From the NCBI GenBank assembly GCA_026724425.1, contig JAIUCV010000076.1:7049948-7113947 (forward strand): a stretch of DNA of 64,000 nt, read 5' to 3'. The notes beneath the pieces were generated by a model that was given only the letters and a program-made list of their open reading frames with translations, ran no database searches and had not been told where the DNA came from. Position numbers and translations under genes: made by a program. Origin of the DNA: Erythrophleum ivorense (taxonomy: Eukaryota; Streptophyta; Magnoliopsida; Fabales; Fabaceae). Position 1 is the first letter of the stretch. Every line of letters starts with the position of its first letter. Shown here piece by piece: positions 43,976-57,422 of the stretch.

Positions 43976-46900
43976 GTGATTTACATAGAGAGGCACTTTT
44001 TGTCTTTCCTTTCAATGAAAGGCACTTATTGTTTTTCCTTTCATTAAAAGGCACTTTTACAACTGTTCATTTTTTTTTAATCCTAAATTACCCTTACGTG
44101 TGAGTTACAAATGCTTATATATCCATATGGATATGATGTGTGGACATAATCAAATGGATATCGTCTCATGGAACTTTCTATTGATTGATGTTGAACTTGC
44201 AATAAACAAACTAACAAATGAGGCACTTATAGAATTATCTACATACAACAAAATCGCATATGATCCATCGAATAATTGTCTTGTATCCAAGTGGACAGTG
44301 CAAGATAAAAAATCGTGGTATGGATATAGCATATAGGTGTAGGTGTTATATTTCCATATGGATATAGGAGTATGGACACGCTCATATGGACACAGTCCCA
44401 TGGAACATTCCTTTCCCAAAAATCGCAAAATCTTTGTTTCATTGTCGATGTTTGTCACTTTTGACTTATGATGCACTTTTTTACAAGACTCATTGTGCAC
44501 CATATCATGTCCACGGCTTCAGGTGGCAAGCGTTCTCTCCTTTTTAGCTTGTACTTGAGTTCTGGAAAGACTGAAAAAATCAATTTCAATCAGTTGTTTT
44601 AAAAGAAAGAAGAAACTAGGATTTATACCATGAAGCGTCTTTCATGAAAACTAGAGTAGCATAGAAAGTGCAAGATCAAAACCGTGGGTATGGATATAGC
44701 ATATAGGTGTAGGTGTTAGATATCCATATGGATATATGAGTATGGACACGCTCATATGGACACAATCCCATGGAACATTCCTGCGAGTAAATGTATATGG
44801 ACATTTAAAAACTAGATGTTATGGAAATTTAAAAGCTAGATGGATTCTATATGGATACACAGTCTCGTGGACATAATGCAATATACAAGAAGTTGTTTTT
44901 TGTTTTTTTTTTTCAGATTTATGCATTGACTTCTTGATTTGCAACTTGTGGAAAGAATTTGTGTATTTTCTTATCCATTCGCTACTGTCCATATGGAAAC
45001 ATGGCGTTTTAGGAATAGACTTTTGTAATATCAAATGTTTGTGGAAAGAGTTTGTATATTTTCTTATCCATTCGCTACTGTCCATATGGAGTGGATATCG
45101 ATATCCATAAGACTTGATGGTGTTACTTGAAACAACAAATCGTGAAAAGGATATGTTTTAGTGGATATAGAAAATGGATATGTTAATTGTAACTTGGATT
45201 GTGATAGTAGTATCCATGAGTTGGCGTCCATATGGAGTGGATATCGATAACCATAAGACTTGATGGTGTTACTTGGAAACCAACAAATCGTGAGAAGGAT
45301 ATGTTTTAGTGGATATAGAAAATGGATATGGTAATTGTTACTTGGATTGTGGTAGTAGTATCCATGTGTTGGCGTCCATTTGTGTTATATCCACAATTTA
45401 GTATCCATTCTAAACATTGTGCAAGTCCATATGCACAACATCCATATACACAAAATTCTTTTATTGGTCCCTGAAATCTAAAGACAAAAAAGCTGAGAGA
45501 ACATATAACTTCGTATAAATGAAAACATTGGCAACAGACTAGTTTGACAACTGAAATTGAACTTGTGTCATAGTTGATATTGCCTAAACCGATATAGTGC
45601 ACCATATCATGTCCACGGCTTCAGGTGGCAAGTGTTCTCTCCTCTTTAGCTTGTACTTGAGTTCTGGAAAGACTGAGAAAATTAATTTCAATGAGTTGCT
45701 TAAAAAGAAAGAAGAAACTTAAATTTATACCATGAAGCGTATTTAGAACACTACGCTGCTTTGTAATGACCTTGGTTACATGAAAACTAGAGTAGCATAG
45801 AAAGTGCAAGATCAAAACCGTGGGTATGGATATAGCATATAGGTGTAGGTGTTAGATATTCATATGGATATAGGAGTATGGACATGCTCATATGGACACA
45901 GTCCCATGGAACATTCTTACGAGATCACCAACAATTTCATATCCATATGGATATCGTAATATGGACACAATAATATGGATACGTATGTATTTGATAGCTC
46001 TCTATGGACAGATCCGGTTTTTGGTAGATTCAAAATGTATCAGTTGTTTCCGTGTAAATGGAATTATTCGGTGATTTCTATTTATCAGACGTGTCGGTGT
46101 AAGACATAGGATTCATCGAATAGTTGTCTTGTATCCAAGTGGACAGTATAATGTGGTTATAAATTGAAAATATCAAGCGCAACCATTACTTTGATTGAAG
46201 CTATCCATATAATTAGATGTCTATGGATCCAAATATGTAGTTATCTATGGACATGAGTATACAGAGTTAGCAGAGAGACAGGACAATGTAAATATCGGAG
46301 GTGATTTGCTTTTGTTGATCTGAAATATGTGAGGTTTGCAAGGACCTTGGTTACATGAAAACTAGATTAGCATAGAAAGTGTAAGATCAAAAATGTGGTA
46401 TGGATATAGCATATAGGTGTAGGTATTAGATTTCCATATGGATATAGGAGTATGGACACGCTTATATGGACGTAGTCTCATGAAACATTCCTTTCCCAAA
46501 AATCTCAAAATCTTTGTTTTATTGTCAATGTTATCTAGATTCAATTTTAAGGGTTTTGTGATCGAAGAAGTATATTAATCAAATGTTCGAGATTCATGTG
46601 TGATTCAGGCGGAGACAACGAGTTTGGAGGAGAAGACAAAGGATTGAGATTTATTTGATTATTTGAAAATGATATTTGTATTTATGTGTAGATGGTCATT
46701 TGTGGATACACAATTATGGATGTTATTGTGTGTATGAGAGCATGGATTGTAATATGTGTATGTATCAATGCATGGATATATATGAGTGAGTGAATATTAG
46801 CAATGGATTTTACATGATTCTTTGCCTCAATTTCTACCTTTTCTGAATTTTCGGTATCTTAGTTTGGTTTCTCTAATTCTTAGAGTGATTGAATCTACAT

Positions 46901-47001
46901 GGATATCTGTGTGTGGATGAGATAAAGCTATATATATATATATATATTCACATGGATATATGTATATGGATATAGATATCTCTATCATGAATAAATGGGC
47001 A

Positions 47002-47804
47002 CTAATAAGTTACAGTTAAACTCAGCTCACAAACGTAGCCTGTAACGTAGTTGACGGTTCCGAGCTTAGTGACAGAAGTAGCTAGATTCTTCTCGAGGAG
47101 GAAGCTAGAGTCAGGCTGCCAAGTTCTTGTTAGAGTGTCGTTGTTGGCTGTAACGAGAGGACCTCCCATGTTGACTCTGTAAACGGTTTCGAGAGCTTGC
47201 GATGACAAGCTCTGCTGAAACGTCCCTGAGCCACCTACAAATCTTGGCGTGGGAGAAGAAGTGATCAACGTCTCGGGACGGTGATAACTTCAATGGCGTC
47301 GACAAAGGCGAAGGAATCGCTCGAAGGAGTGAATGTGAGGACGAGATCATCGGTTGTCACATTCAAAGAGTACTCTTTTACAACTCTCGAGCTCTTCTTA
47401 ACCGTGAAATCGCTCAAGAGGATGTGGGTTTGCGAGAAGATTGCGAATTTGGCGGAGCCCATTTGGTAAGTTTGGTAGTCGAATGGATCGAAATGGAGAC
47501 GGACCCAATGACGGCCACGAGCGACAGAGAATTTGTAGGAGGAGACTCCGGTGAAGACTCTCGCCGTCTGGTAAATATCGGAATCATTGCTTTGACTCGC
47601 GAGGATCCCTTTCGAAGATGTGAGTAAGTTCGAGGAGAGCTTATCAGAGATGAAGACGCGACCCATTACGGTGGAATTGGTTGGTGAGCCACAGTTGATT
47701 AAGTAATTGTCCTGAGGTTTGAATCCATGGCAGATGCAAATGAAGCACGAGATCGTTGAAATTAAGATGAAAGTCTCTAACTTTTCAACACCCATCTTGA
47801 CCAA
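47002..47804 (-). pseudogene. HERK1-like receptor kinase fragment, MULE unit 2
   Basis: Same two frames as in unit 1 (47804-47265 and 47268-47002) with identical translation and the same frameshift. One nucleotide difference noticed is 'gtaaatatcgg' at about 47571-47581 where units 1 and 3 have 'gtaaatgtcgg', a synonymous change in the minus-strand frame. Sharing the frameshift shows it predates the triplication. Confidence 0.85.
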
Positions 47805-50800
47805 CAGCAGAAAAAACCTGGATATTTGATAAGAAACAAAACAGATCTGGAAAAAAATAGTTCATTAGGGGTTCCTCACATGAACTATAAACCAGTAAAG
47901 ATGGCAACTTTCCTAAGATCAAGCAAATAAACAATTAAAATTACCTTTTTAAAACATGAATTGATCCGTGAATAAATCATGGTTGAGGAAATATTGTGAG
48001 TAATAGAAGAGAAGTGAAAGAGAGAAAAAGGGCAATATGGTCTTTACAACTAAAGAAAGTGCACCATAATCCAAAAGTGTGTTTTATTGTAAAGTGAAAG
48101 TTATAAAGTGTGTCTAGGTGTAAATAACTCCAATGAAAGGCACTTATTGTTTTTCCTTTCATTAAAAGGCACTTTTACAACTGTTCATTTTTTTTTAATC
48201 CTAAATTACCCTTACGTGTGAGTTACAAATGCTTATATATCCATATGGATATGATGTGTGGACATAATCAAATGGATATCGTCTCATGGAACTTTCTATT
48301 GATTGATGTTGAACTTGCAATAAACAAACTAACAAATGAGGCACTTATAGAATTATCTACATACAACAAAATCGCATATGATCCATCGAATAATTGTCTT
48401 GTATCCAAGTGGACAGTGCAAGATAAAAAATCGTGGTATGGATATAGCATATAGGTGTAGGTGTTATATTTCCATATGGATATAGGAGTATGGACACGCT
48501 CATATGGACACAGTCCCATGGAACATTCCTTTCCCAAAAATCGCAAAATCTTTGTTTCATTGTCGATGTTTGTCACTTTTGACTTATGATGCACTTTTTT
48601 ACAAGACTCATTGTGCACCATATCATGTCCACGGCTTCAGGTGGCAAGCGTTCTCTCCTTTTTAGCTTGTACTTGAGTTCTGGAAAGACTGAAAAAATCA
48701 ATTTCAATCAGTTGTTTTAAAAGAAAGAAGAAACTAGGATTTATACCATGAAGCGTCTTTCATGAAAACTAGAGTAGCATAGAAAGTGCAAGATCAAAAC
48801 CGTGGGTATGGATATAGCATATAGGTGTAGGTGTTAGATATCCATATGGATATATGAGTATGGACACGCTCATATGGACACAATCCCATGGAACATTCCT
48901 GCGAGTAAATGTATATGGACATTTAAAAACTAGATGTTATGGAAATTTAAAAGCTAGATGGATTCTATATGGATACACAGTCTCGTGGACATAATGCAAT
49001 ATACAAGAAGTTGTTTTTTGTTTTTTTTTTCAGATTTATGCATTGACTTCTTGATTTGCAACTTGTGGAAAGAATTTGTGTATTTTCTTATCCATTCGCT
49101 ACTGTCCATATGGAAACATGGCGTTTTAGGAATAGACTTTTGTAATATCAAATGTTTGTGGAAAGAGTTTGTATATTTTCTTATCCATTCGCTACTGTCC
49201 ATATGGAGTGGATATCGATATCCATAAGACTTGATGGTGTTACTTGAAACAACAAATCGTGAAAAGGATATGTTTTAGTGGATATAGAAAATGGATATGT
49301 TAATTGTAACTTGGATTGTGATAGTAGTATCCATGAGTTGGCGTCCATATGGAGTGGATATCGATAACCATAAGACTTGATGGTGTTACTTGGAAACCAA
49401 CAAATCGTGAGAAGGATATGTTTTAGTGGATATAGAAAATGGATATGGTAATTGTTACTTGGATTGTGGTAGTAGTATCCATGTGTTGGCGTCCATTTGT
49501 GTTATATCCACAATTTAGTATCCATTCTAAACATTGTGCAAGTCCATATGCACAACATCCATATACACAAAATTCTTTTATTGGTCCCTGAAATCTAAAG
49601 ACAAAAAAGCTGAGAGAACATATAACTTCGTATAAATGAAAACATTGGCAACAGACTAGTTTGACAACTGAAATTGAACTTGTGTCATAGTTGATATTGC
49701 CTAAACCGATATAGTGCACCATATCATGTCCACGGCTTCAGGTGGCAAGTGTTCTCTCCTCTTTAGCTTGTACTTGAGTTCTGGAAAGACTGAGAAAATT
49801 AATTTCAATGAGTTGCTTAAAAAGAAAGAAGAAACTTAAATTTATACCATGAAGCGTATTTAGAACACTACGCTGCTTTGTAATGACCTTGGTTACATGA
49901 AAACTAGAGTAGCATAGAAAGTGCAAGATCAAAACCGTGGGTATGGATATAGCATATAGGTGTAGGTGTTAGATATTCATATGGATATAGGAGTATGGAC
50001 ATGCTCATATGGACACAGTCCCATGGAACATTCTTACGAGATCACCAACAATTTCATATCCATATGGATATCGTAATATGGACACAATAATATGGATACG
50101 TATGTATTTGATAGCTCTCTATGGACAGATCCGGTTTTTGGTAGATTCAAAATGTATCAGTTGTTTCCGTGTAAATGGAATTATTCGGTGATTTCTATTT
50201 ATCAGACGTGTCGGTGTAAGACATAGGATTCATCGAATAGTTGTCTTGTATCCAAGTGGACAGTATAATGTGGTTATAAATTGAAAATATCAAGCGCAAC
50301 CATTACTTTGATTGAAGCTATCCATATAATTAGATGTCTATGGATCCAAATATGTAGTTATCTATGGACATGAGTATACAGAGTTAGCAGAGAGACAGGA
50401 CAATGTAAATATCGGAGGTGATTTGCTTTTGTTGATCTGAAATATGTGAGGTTTGCAAGGACCTTGGTTACATGAAAACTAGATTAGCATAGAAAGTGTA
50501 AGATCAAAAATGTGGTATGGATATAGCATATAGGTGTAGGTATTAGATTTCCATATGGATATAGGAGTATGGACACGCTTATATGGACGTAGTCTCATGA
50601 AACATTCCTTTCCCAAAAATCTCAAAATCTTTGTTTTATTGTCAATGTTATCTAGATTCAATTTTAAGGGTTTTGTGATCGAAGAAGTATATTAATCAAA
50701 TGTTCGAGATTCATGTGTGATTCAGGCGGAGACAACGAGTTTGGAGGAGAAGACAAAGGATTGAGATTTATTTGATTATTTGAAAATGATATTTGTATTT

Positions 50801-51116
50801 ATGTGTAGATGGTCATTTGTGGATACACAATTATGGATGTTATTGTGTGTATGAGAGCATGGATTGTAATATGTGTATGTATCAATGCATGGATATATAT
50901 GAGTGAGTGAATATTAGCAATGGATTTTACATGATTCTTTGCCTCAATTTCTACCTTTTCTGAATTTTCGGTATCTTAGTTTGGTTTCTCTAATTCTTAG
51001 AGTGATTGAATCTACATGGATATCTGTGTGTGGATGAGATAAAGCTATATATATATATATATTCACATGGATATATGTATATGGATATAGATATCTCTAT
51101 CATGAATAAATGGGCA

Positions 51117-51919
51117 CTAATAAGTTACAGTTAAACTCAGCTCACAAACGTAGCCTGTAACGTAGTTGACGGTTCCGAGCTTAGTGACAGAAGTAGCTAG
51201 ATTCTTCTCGAGGAGGAAGCTAGAGTCAGGCTGCCAAGTTCTTGTTAGAGTGTCGTTGTTGGCTGTAACGAGAGGACCTCCCATGTTGACTCTGTAAACG
51301 GTTTCGAGAGCTTGCGATGACAAGCTCTGCTGAAACGTCCCTGAGCCACCTACAAATCTTGGCGTGGGAGAAGAAGTGATCAACGTCTCGGGACGGTGAT
51401 AACTTCAATGGCGTCGACAAAGGCGAAGGAATCGCTCGAAGGAGTGAATGTGAGGACGAGATCATCGGTTGTCACATTCAAAGAGTACTCTTTTACAACT
51501 CTCGAGCTCTTCTTAACCGTGAAATCGCTCAAGAGGATGTGGGTTTGCGAGAAGATTGCGAATTTGGCGGAGCCCATTTGGTAAGTTTGGTAGTCGAATG
51601 GATCGAAATGGAGACGGACCCAATGACGGCCACGAGCGACAGAGAATTTGTAGGAGGAGACTCCGGTGAAGACTCTCGCCGTCTGGTAAATGTCGGAATC
51701 ATTGCTTTGACTCGCGAGGATCCCTTTCGAAGATGTGAGTAAGTTCGAGGAGAGCTTATCAGAGATGAAGACGCGACCCATTACGGTGGAATTGGTTGGT
51801 GAGCCACAGTTGATTAAGTAATTGTCCTGAGGTTTGAATCCATGGCAGATGCAAATGAAGCACGAGATCGTTGAAATTAAGATGAAAGTCTCTAACTTTT
51901 CAACACCCATCTTGACCAA
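51117..51919 (-). pseudogene. HERK1-like receptor kinase fragment, MULE unit 3
   Basis: Frames 51919-51380 and 51383-51117, translation identical to unit 1. The (AT)n tract just left of it (51045-51062) is shorter than in the other units. It lies about 1 kb from the LETM2 3' end, with the element's right terminus and the retroelement LTR in between. Confidence 0.85.
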
Positions 51920-52541
51920 CAGCAGAAAAAACCTGGATATTTGATAAGAAACAAAACAGATCTGGAAAAAAATAGTTCATTAGGGGTTCCTCACATGAAC
52001 TATAAACCAGTAAAGATGGCAACTTTCCTAAGATCAAGCAAATAAACAATTAAAATTACCTTTTTAAAACATGAATTGATCCGTGAATAAATCATGGTTG
52101 AGGAAATATTGTGAGTAATAGAAGAGAAGTGAAAGAGAGAAAAAGGGCAATATGGTCTTTACAACTAAAGAAAGTGCACCATAATCCAAAAGTGTGTTTT
52201 ATTGTAAAGTGAAAGTTATAAAGTGTGTCTAGGTGTAAATAACTCTTGGCTTACCAAGTTAAATTTGCTATTACGCTTTATGGTTTCGTTTGTTTAATTC
52301 TCTAAAACGAAAAACATTGTTTATTGCTTTATTGTATCGATTGGTGCGTATTTTCATAATTGAATCGTGCTGATAACGTGTTATAGAAAAGAGAGAATAA
52401 GAGATGAGAGGAATTGGTTGTTCTTATTCATGAATGATAGATCATATATATAGGAGTACAACATAGGGTTTCAAGATAGAAAACACAAATAGAGGAGTGG
52501 ATCTAATGGGCTAATGGGCATCCACATATTTACCCATAACA

Positions 52542-52990
52542 CATTTATATTTATGATGCTATTTAAGTGATGTAATACACTATTTTCCTTGTAGTGATTG
52601 TATGGTTGTGTAGTTGGCCACATAACCACATATACAAGTTCTAAGTGGTCATGCAAAACATATACTTCGTGTAACTAGACATACATTAAATTTGTCGAGA
52701 TGTTTGAACATGCGGTGGTGTATCTTTCTGTAACTTGACAAACTTTTTTCCTATAACTTAAAAATATATTTTGGGATTTATAATCCAACAAGAACAATAA
52801 TCATCATACATATATTCCATAGCATTTCGAGATATAAAAACTTATTGAAGAAACCAGTAATGTTGAAAACAAAATTTTATGTCTATAAACTTATTTATGA
52901 CAGATTTCCTCTGAAATGTGAATTTTCTTCCTTTTTCTTTTTCTTGTAAACAGAAATATGAATCATAAAAAATAAAATAAAAACACAATC
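52542..52990. other. LETM2 3' flank
   Basis: 450 bp between the retroelement TSD and the LETM2 stop codon. It includes the presumed 3' UTR; 'aataaaat' at 52972-52979 on plus lies in the wrong sense, and minus-strand signals are weak. No other gene is seen. Confidence 0.45.
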
Positions 52991-55900
52991 TCAAGACTTG
53001 GTTGGCTCATTAACCTCATCAGCTTCAGCATCTTCAATCTCACTCGCTAACTTCACCAAATCTTCAACCAGAATTTTCCCATCTAAAAAAAAAAAAAAAA
53101 TCTTCCATTAGTCAAATCGCAGTACCGATAATATAAAAAATCCGAAATAAATCAAGTTAAAGAAGTTAAGGCAATGTAAGAAGAAGAAGAATATAGAGTT
53201 GTGTGTGACCTTTATCTTTAGAAAGATTCTGAATAAGCTCTTGAATACCCTCTTTGCCTAATGTATCCTTAAGGTACATCGCAGCCGATGCAACTTCATC
53301 TGGACTCACCTTCCCATCATAATCTCTGCACAACAAACAAAACTCCGATTAAATTATCGACATTGATTGATTTCGAATGACCAAAAGGATTGATATCATT
53401 ACAGACCTATCAAGAAGACGCCAACGGTTACCAATCTTGTTATCGACATCATCAATTTCCTTCTCGAGTTTCTGGAGCATTGTCTCAACCTAAAAAGCAG
53501 AAAGATTAAGAGAGATTAAGAGAAAAACTCTCCATAGTTCCAAGAAATGAATTTCGTTGTTTTATTTACCCTATCTAATAGTGCAGAGGAAGTTTTATCA
53601 GCGATTGCTTTCTGAGCACTTCGGTCACTATCTTCTCGAGCTGCTAAATAAGCTTTCCTAGCTTCTTCTTCATCGTCTGTACCACCTTTCTCTACCATGC
53701 TGTTGTATAAATCAACCTATAGATACAATTTACTCAGAACAAATCCAAAAAAGCAAAGATAGAATCTCAAAGGCGACGTTTAAACGGGTTTTTACCTCCT
53801 TTTTGACTAGTTTCAGGAACTCTTCACGCTCCATGCTCACAGACTAGAATCCAAGTCAAAAGAAACGATAAGCTAATTCTGAAAACCATGATGGTAAGAT
53901 AAGTGAGAGGGTCGTTTAAGTCTGCATACAGATGCGGAAGCTAAAACTGCCAATGCACGGCTGAGCTCACAGAGCTGCTCATGTTTCTCGAGAGTTTTCG
54001 CATTCGCTTGCTCGTTTGCATCTTTAGCTGTAGAAGCTAGCATCTCATCCAAAGCAACATCTTTTGCGGACTCTTTCATCTTTGCCATTTCCTCCTCCTC
54101 TTCTTCTTCCTCCTCCTAAATCCAATCAAATCAGAAGTAAGAAAACAGATTTTCCTGAAATTATCTCTGCATGAAAGGGGAAATATTTGCAGAACCTTGA
54201 TTAATTCTTCTTGCATTTCTAGGTATTCCAGCTTCCTCTTCCTTTCCGATACAGAATCTTCCGATGACAGAGCTGTGACCCCGACTGTGTCAACAACCTC
54301 ATCAGGAAGAGAGGAGAGTGTAGCTTGAACAGCCTCCTCTGGCTTGAGTTTCCCAGCCATCGAGAAAGATCTGTCAATACGCACAAGAAGACAAATGGGG
54401 CAATGTCATTTTTATTTTTTTGTCTGTATATTTGTACATATGTCTACTGAGTTGCAGGACAAGCTTACCTAGAGAGAATTAAGAGTGATGATGGCACTGA
54501 GTGGTTGAGGGATAGATCAAGCCAGTCAACTAACTGCAACGAGTAATTTTTTTTCAGATCAGCAATCAATTTACACCACATAAAACTTATACAAGATCAC
54601 TCTTCTTGTTCGCGAAGAGTATACTATGTTTACTACCAACTCCAGCGAAGACTGAATGATACATTATAAACGAGCAATAACCTGCTGTCTCATTTCTTCA
54701 ACCGAACCTAATTGAAGCATTCCTCTGTATCTGCAAGCTTGGCGAAGTTCAGCTTCTGAGAGAGACTCCACACCTTCGGCCTTGATCAACTTATCATCTT
54801 TTTTAATCCTAGGAAGCCCAAGAAATGGCAGTGCCCAATGATTATGTGAGAAAGTAGATGAATTAATGGATATTATTGAAATGTGAGTCTTGTAGAGTAT
54901 ATTAATGCCCACGCAACTCTTGCGATGCCACCGAAAACAGAGAAAATATTGTGGGGCTTATTGGCAGAGACATTTGAGACAAGAAAAAAATGGCAGTATG
55001 AGCAGTGTTAAAACTTACTCCTGTAATCTTTTCCGTAGCATATAACGTAAGTATGCATCAGTTCCGAATGGGCTAATACCCATGTATTTGCACATATTTA
55101 CCAATCGAGACCTGCATTTAGGAAGATAATGTATAAACAAAACAAGCCAAGACAGAAGCAGTATTAGTATCGTAATATATACAGATTTGACTAATGTGTA
55201 ACCTGTTAATGTTATCCAATGTAAGCTCATCATTGAATAGTTTTGCAAAGCCCAAAATTTCGTCATTTGAAACACCGACTCCTCTTCTTACCTGTACAAT
55301 TTGATAACAAAGCTATCAATCCATCTTGCAGAAGAAAAAGAGGGAAGTCAATTGAGAAAAAATAACAAGAAAACCGAACCTTGTTCATAAATCCGTCTAG
55401 ATCTTCTGCCGTCTTTTTTATCTCTCCACTGCGTGAGGTCTGGACTTCCTTTGCCATTTCTTTAACAGTGTCTTGGAGAAACTTTGCATACTCCATTCTT
55501 GCGTTCAGCCTTCTTTTTAGTGCCTCCTGCAAAAGAAACGTTCCAAGAATTTCAGGTTCATACTTGAGAAACAGGCAAGCGTGACAGTGAGAGGAAAAAA
55601 TATCAAACCAGTTCATACTTCCCAGATCAGTGTAACTTAATTAATGATTTGTGTTTATTTTAGCATTAAGAGTATCATGTGGGTTGACAAAACAAATGTA
55701 TCACTTGGAAGACTAAGAATCTGAGACTTATTTGCTCTGCTCTTCCCAAATTTGTACACTAGTAAGCAATTAAGATTGAGTAGCCTAAAGAAAGATTCAA
55801 CAGCCTAAATAAAGATTCACTGTCTAAATCAGTGCCAAAGAAAACAAATCCCAGCATCCAAATGTAAGACCTTGTATAAACAATTCTATTTCTTCAAGGG

Positions 55901-57422
55901 AAAAATAGATCTACATCAAACATGGGCTATGTTCAAGATAATTTCAGACACTAATTGTTAAACAGTGAGATCAGTCCTAAATTAAAGTTTATACACAATC
56001 TTTTACTACCACACAAACGGGGAAACGAAAACGAAGCAATTGAATATTCTCAGCACTACTTTGCTAAAAGCTGAGAACAATGGTAAAATCAATGCATGGG
56101 AAGAAATTTCTCATGGCAGTCCTAGGCCAGTCTGAATAGAAGTAACTGACAAAACTATATCGTTGTAATATTTGGTCTTTGCAAATATTACATAGAAGAA
56201 GTGAATATCAATAGTAGATCTCTTTTCACCAAAATCGAAAAAGGCATTATATCACTGGACACTACCTACAGCATGGAAGAGGCAAAAAATAGATGAAAAT
56301 GTGAAAATCTGGTTAATAAATTCTCTCCTGCCTTGGTGTCAAACAGTCATGCAAAATGTACTCCAGTCGGTTAATAAAGGATAACTAGAAACATCTCAAG
56401 ACTACATGTTTCGACAACTGAAATCTCCAAGACTAGTAAACAAAAGCAATCAAATAGGTTTTTTAAATAATACCTCTTCTTTCATCTTATCCTGGAAAGT
56501 TGACGGTAGCATGTTTGGAAACAGCTTAAGAAACACCGGTAGCAAAAACTCCATGAATGGGACAATGATGAAAACCGCGACCGGGACTAATCTAAAAATG
56601 TCGGCAGTTGTTCGAGTGAGTTGCTGTCGTTCCCTCCTTGATAGACCCTTTCCATTAGCAAGTTTCACAAGCAGCCTCACACTGATCCTTACATCAGCCC
56701 AAAGCAACTTTGTCCCCAGCCAATAGTGTTGCAGGGTAGATTTAAATTCATCTTTCCAGTGGCGAAGCTTCTTAGCCCAATCTTCCCTGCAGCATAGAGA
56801 TCATATGTCAAACTAACAACAAACCGCATCAAATCTCTCAAAAAGCTATAACAAGAAACAAGTTTCCTGACCTGCTCATCGATGCAATAGCTCTCAAAGC
56901 AGGACCTATTCCCAGAAGAAACGACCGCACACGTTGCATAACTGATATATCAGATTTTTGTGACTCTTCCAGTTTCATCGCTTTAGCTTTGGCTTTAGCT
57001 AAACTTAACCCCTCAACTGCTTCATCACACTCCTCAGGAGAAGCTTCTTTGGTTAGTGAAGTAACCTTTTTATCATCGTCGTCTCCTTTATCAGGCTTGC
57101 TAGCCGTTGCCAAAGTAGAGCACATAGATTGTCGAACCACTCTATACCCCAAGGGATAAGCGAACTCTAACCTTCCAACTCCATTTCTAAAATTTGGAGA
57201 CTGAAGTAATCTACTCGAGGCGGCGGTGGATTCTTTATTCTTGAGAAAAGAAAGCAAATTCGCATCTTTGAAATCAGATTTCCCAGAAGAATTTGTCCCC
57301 CTGTTCTCATATCCAAACTTCCCTTGCCGCTCAAAGCTTGAAAGACATTGTATTGTATGAACATGTTCACTTAGAGACTGGACGAGGTCCTTCCTCCTTC
57401 GCAGAAGCGCTCTTGAAGCCAT
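52991..57422 (-). CDS. LETM2: LETM1-like mitochondrial inner-membrane protein (14 coding exons)
   Basis: Exons on minus: 57422-56872, 56786-56474, 55526-55380, 55291-55203, 55111-55019, 54808-54682, 54533-54469, 54370-54196, 54115-53930, 53843-53796, 53716-53570, 53489-53407, 53325-53210 and 53082-52991. All have GT-AG introns. They sum to 2232 bases, 743 residues plus stop, in frame. Order: mitochondrial-type basic N terminus (MASRALLRRRKDL), the RVRSFLLGIGPALRAIASMSR helix, the transmembrane and LETM domain (VPVAVFIIVPFMEFLLPVFLK; MCKYMGISPFGTDAYLRYML), an acidic coiled-coil region (EEEEEEE), and two C-terminal EF-hand-like loops (DRDYDGKVSPDE and DKDGKILVEDL). LETM1 proteins act in mitochondrial cation/proton exchange and, in Arabidopsis, mitochondrial translation. 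It matches At1g65540 better than LETM1 (At3g59820) in my memory. It appears functional. Confidence 0.93.

Larger units (their letters stand above)
39813..52245. mobile_element. Triplicated Mutator-like element with captured gene, TSD TTGGCTTAC
   Basis: 12.43-kb insertion flanked by a perfect 9-bp duplication (39804-39812 and 52246-52254), the MULE signature. The outer ends are related inverted repeats: GAGTGATTTACAT on the left, and GAGTTATTTACAC read inward from the right, each followed by AGA and CACTTT. It comprises three head-to-tail units: 39813-43969, 43976-48130 and 48131-52245 (the last lacks the first 39 bp). Units differ at only a handful of bases and an (AT)n length. No transposase is encoded, so it is non-autonomous. 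Each unit carries HERK1-like sequence and many CCATATGGATAT palindromes. An assembly artefact must be considered for such similar tandem copies. Confidence 0.85.
37797..52541 (-). mobile_element. Short-LTR (163 bp) non-coding retrotransposon, TSD CATTT, with nested MULE
   Basis: LTRs 37797-37959 and 52379-52541 differ at about two positions, both run TGTTATAG to CCATAACA, and are flanked by CATTT (37792-37796 and 52542-52546). A polypurine-like CCAAGGGGGAT on minus (37960-37970) sits at the left LTR, and CGTTATCAGCACGA on minus (52378 inward), a Copia-type primer-site phrase, sits at the right. The element is therefore on minus. Without the nested MULE it is about 2.3 kb and has no gag or pol, so it needed another element's proteins. 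Confidence 0.9.

Noticed and set aside
42841..51919. Three functional receptor-like kinases
   Set aside because: Only the signal peptide and part of the malectin region are present, split by a shared frameshift, with no transmembrane or kinase segment.
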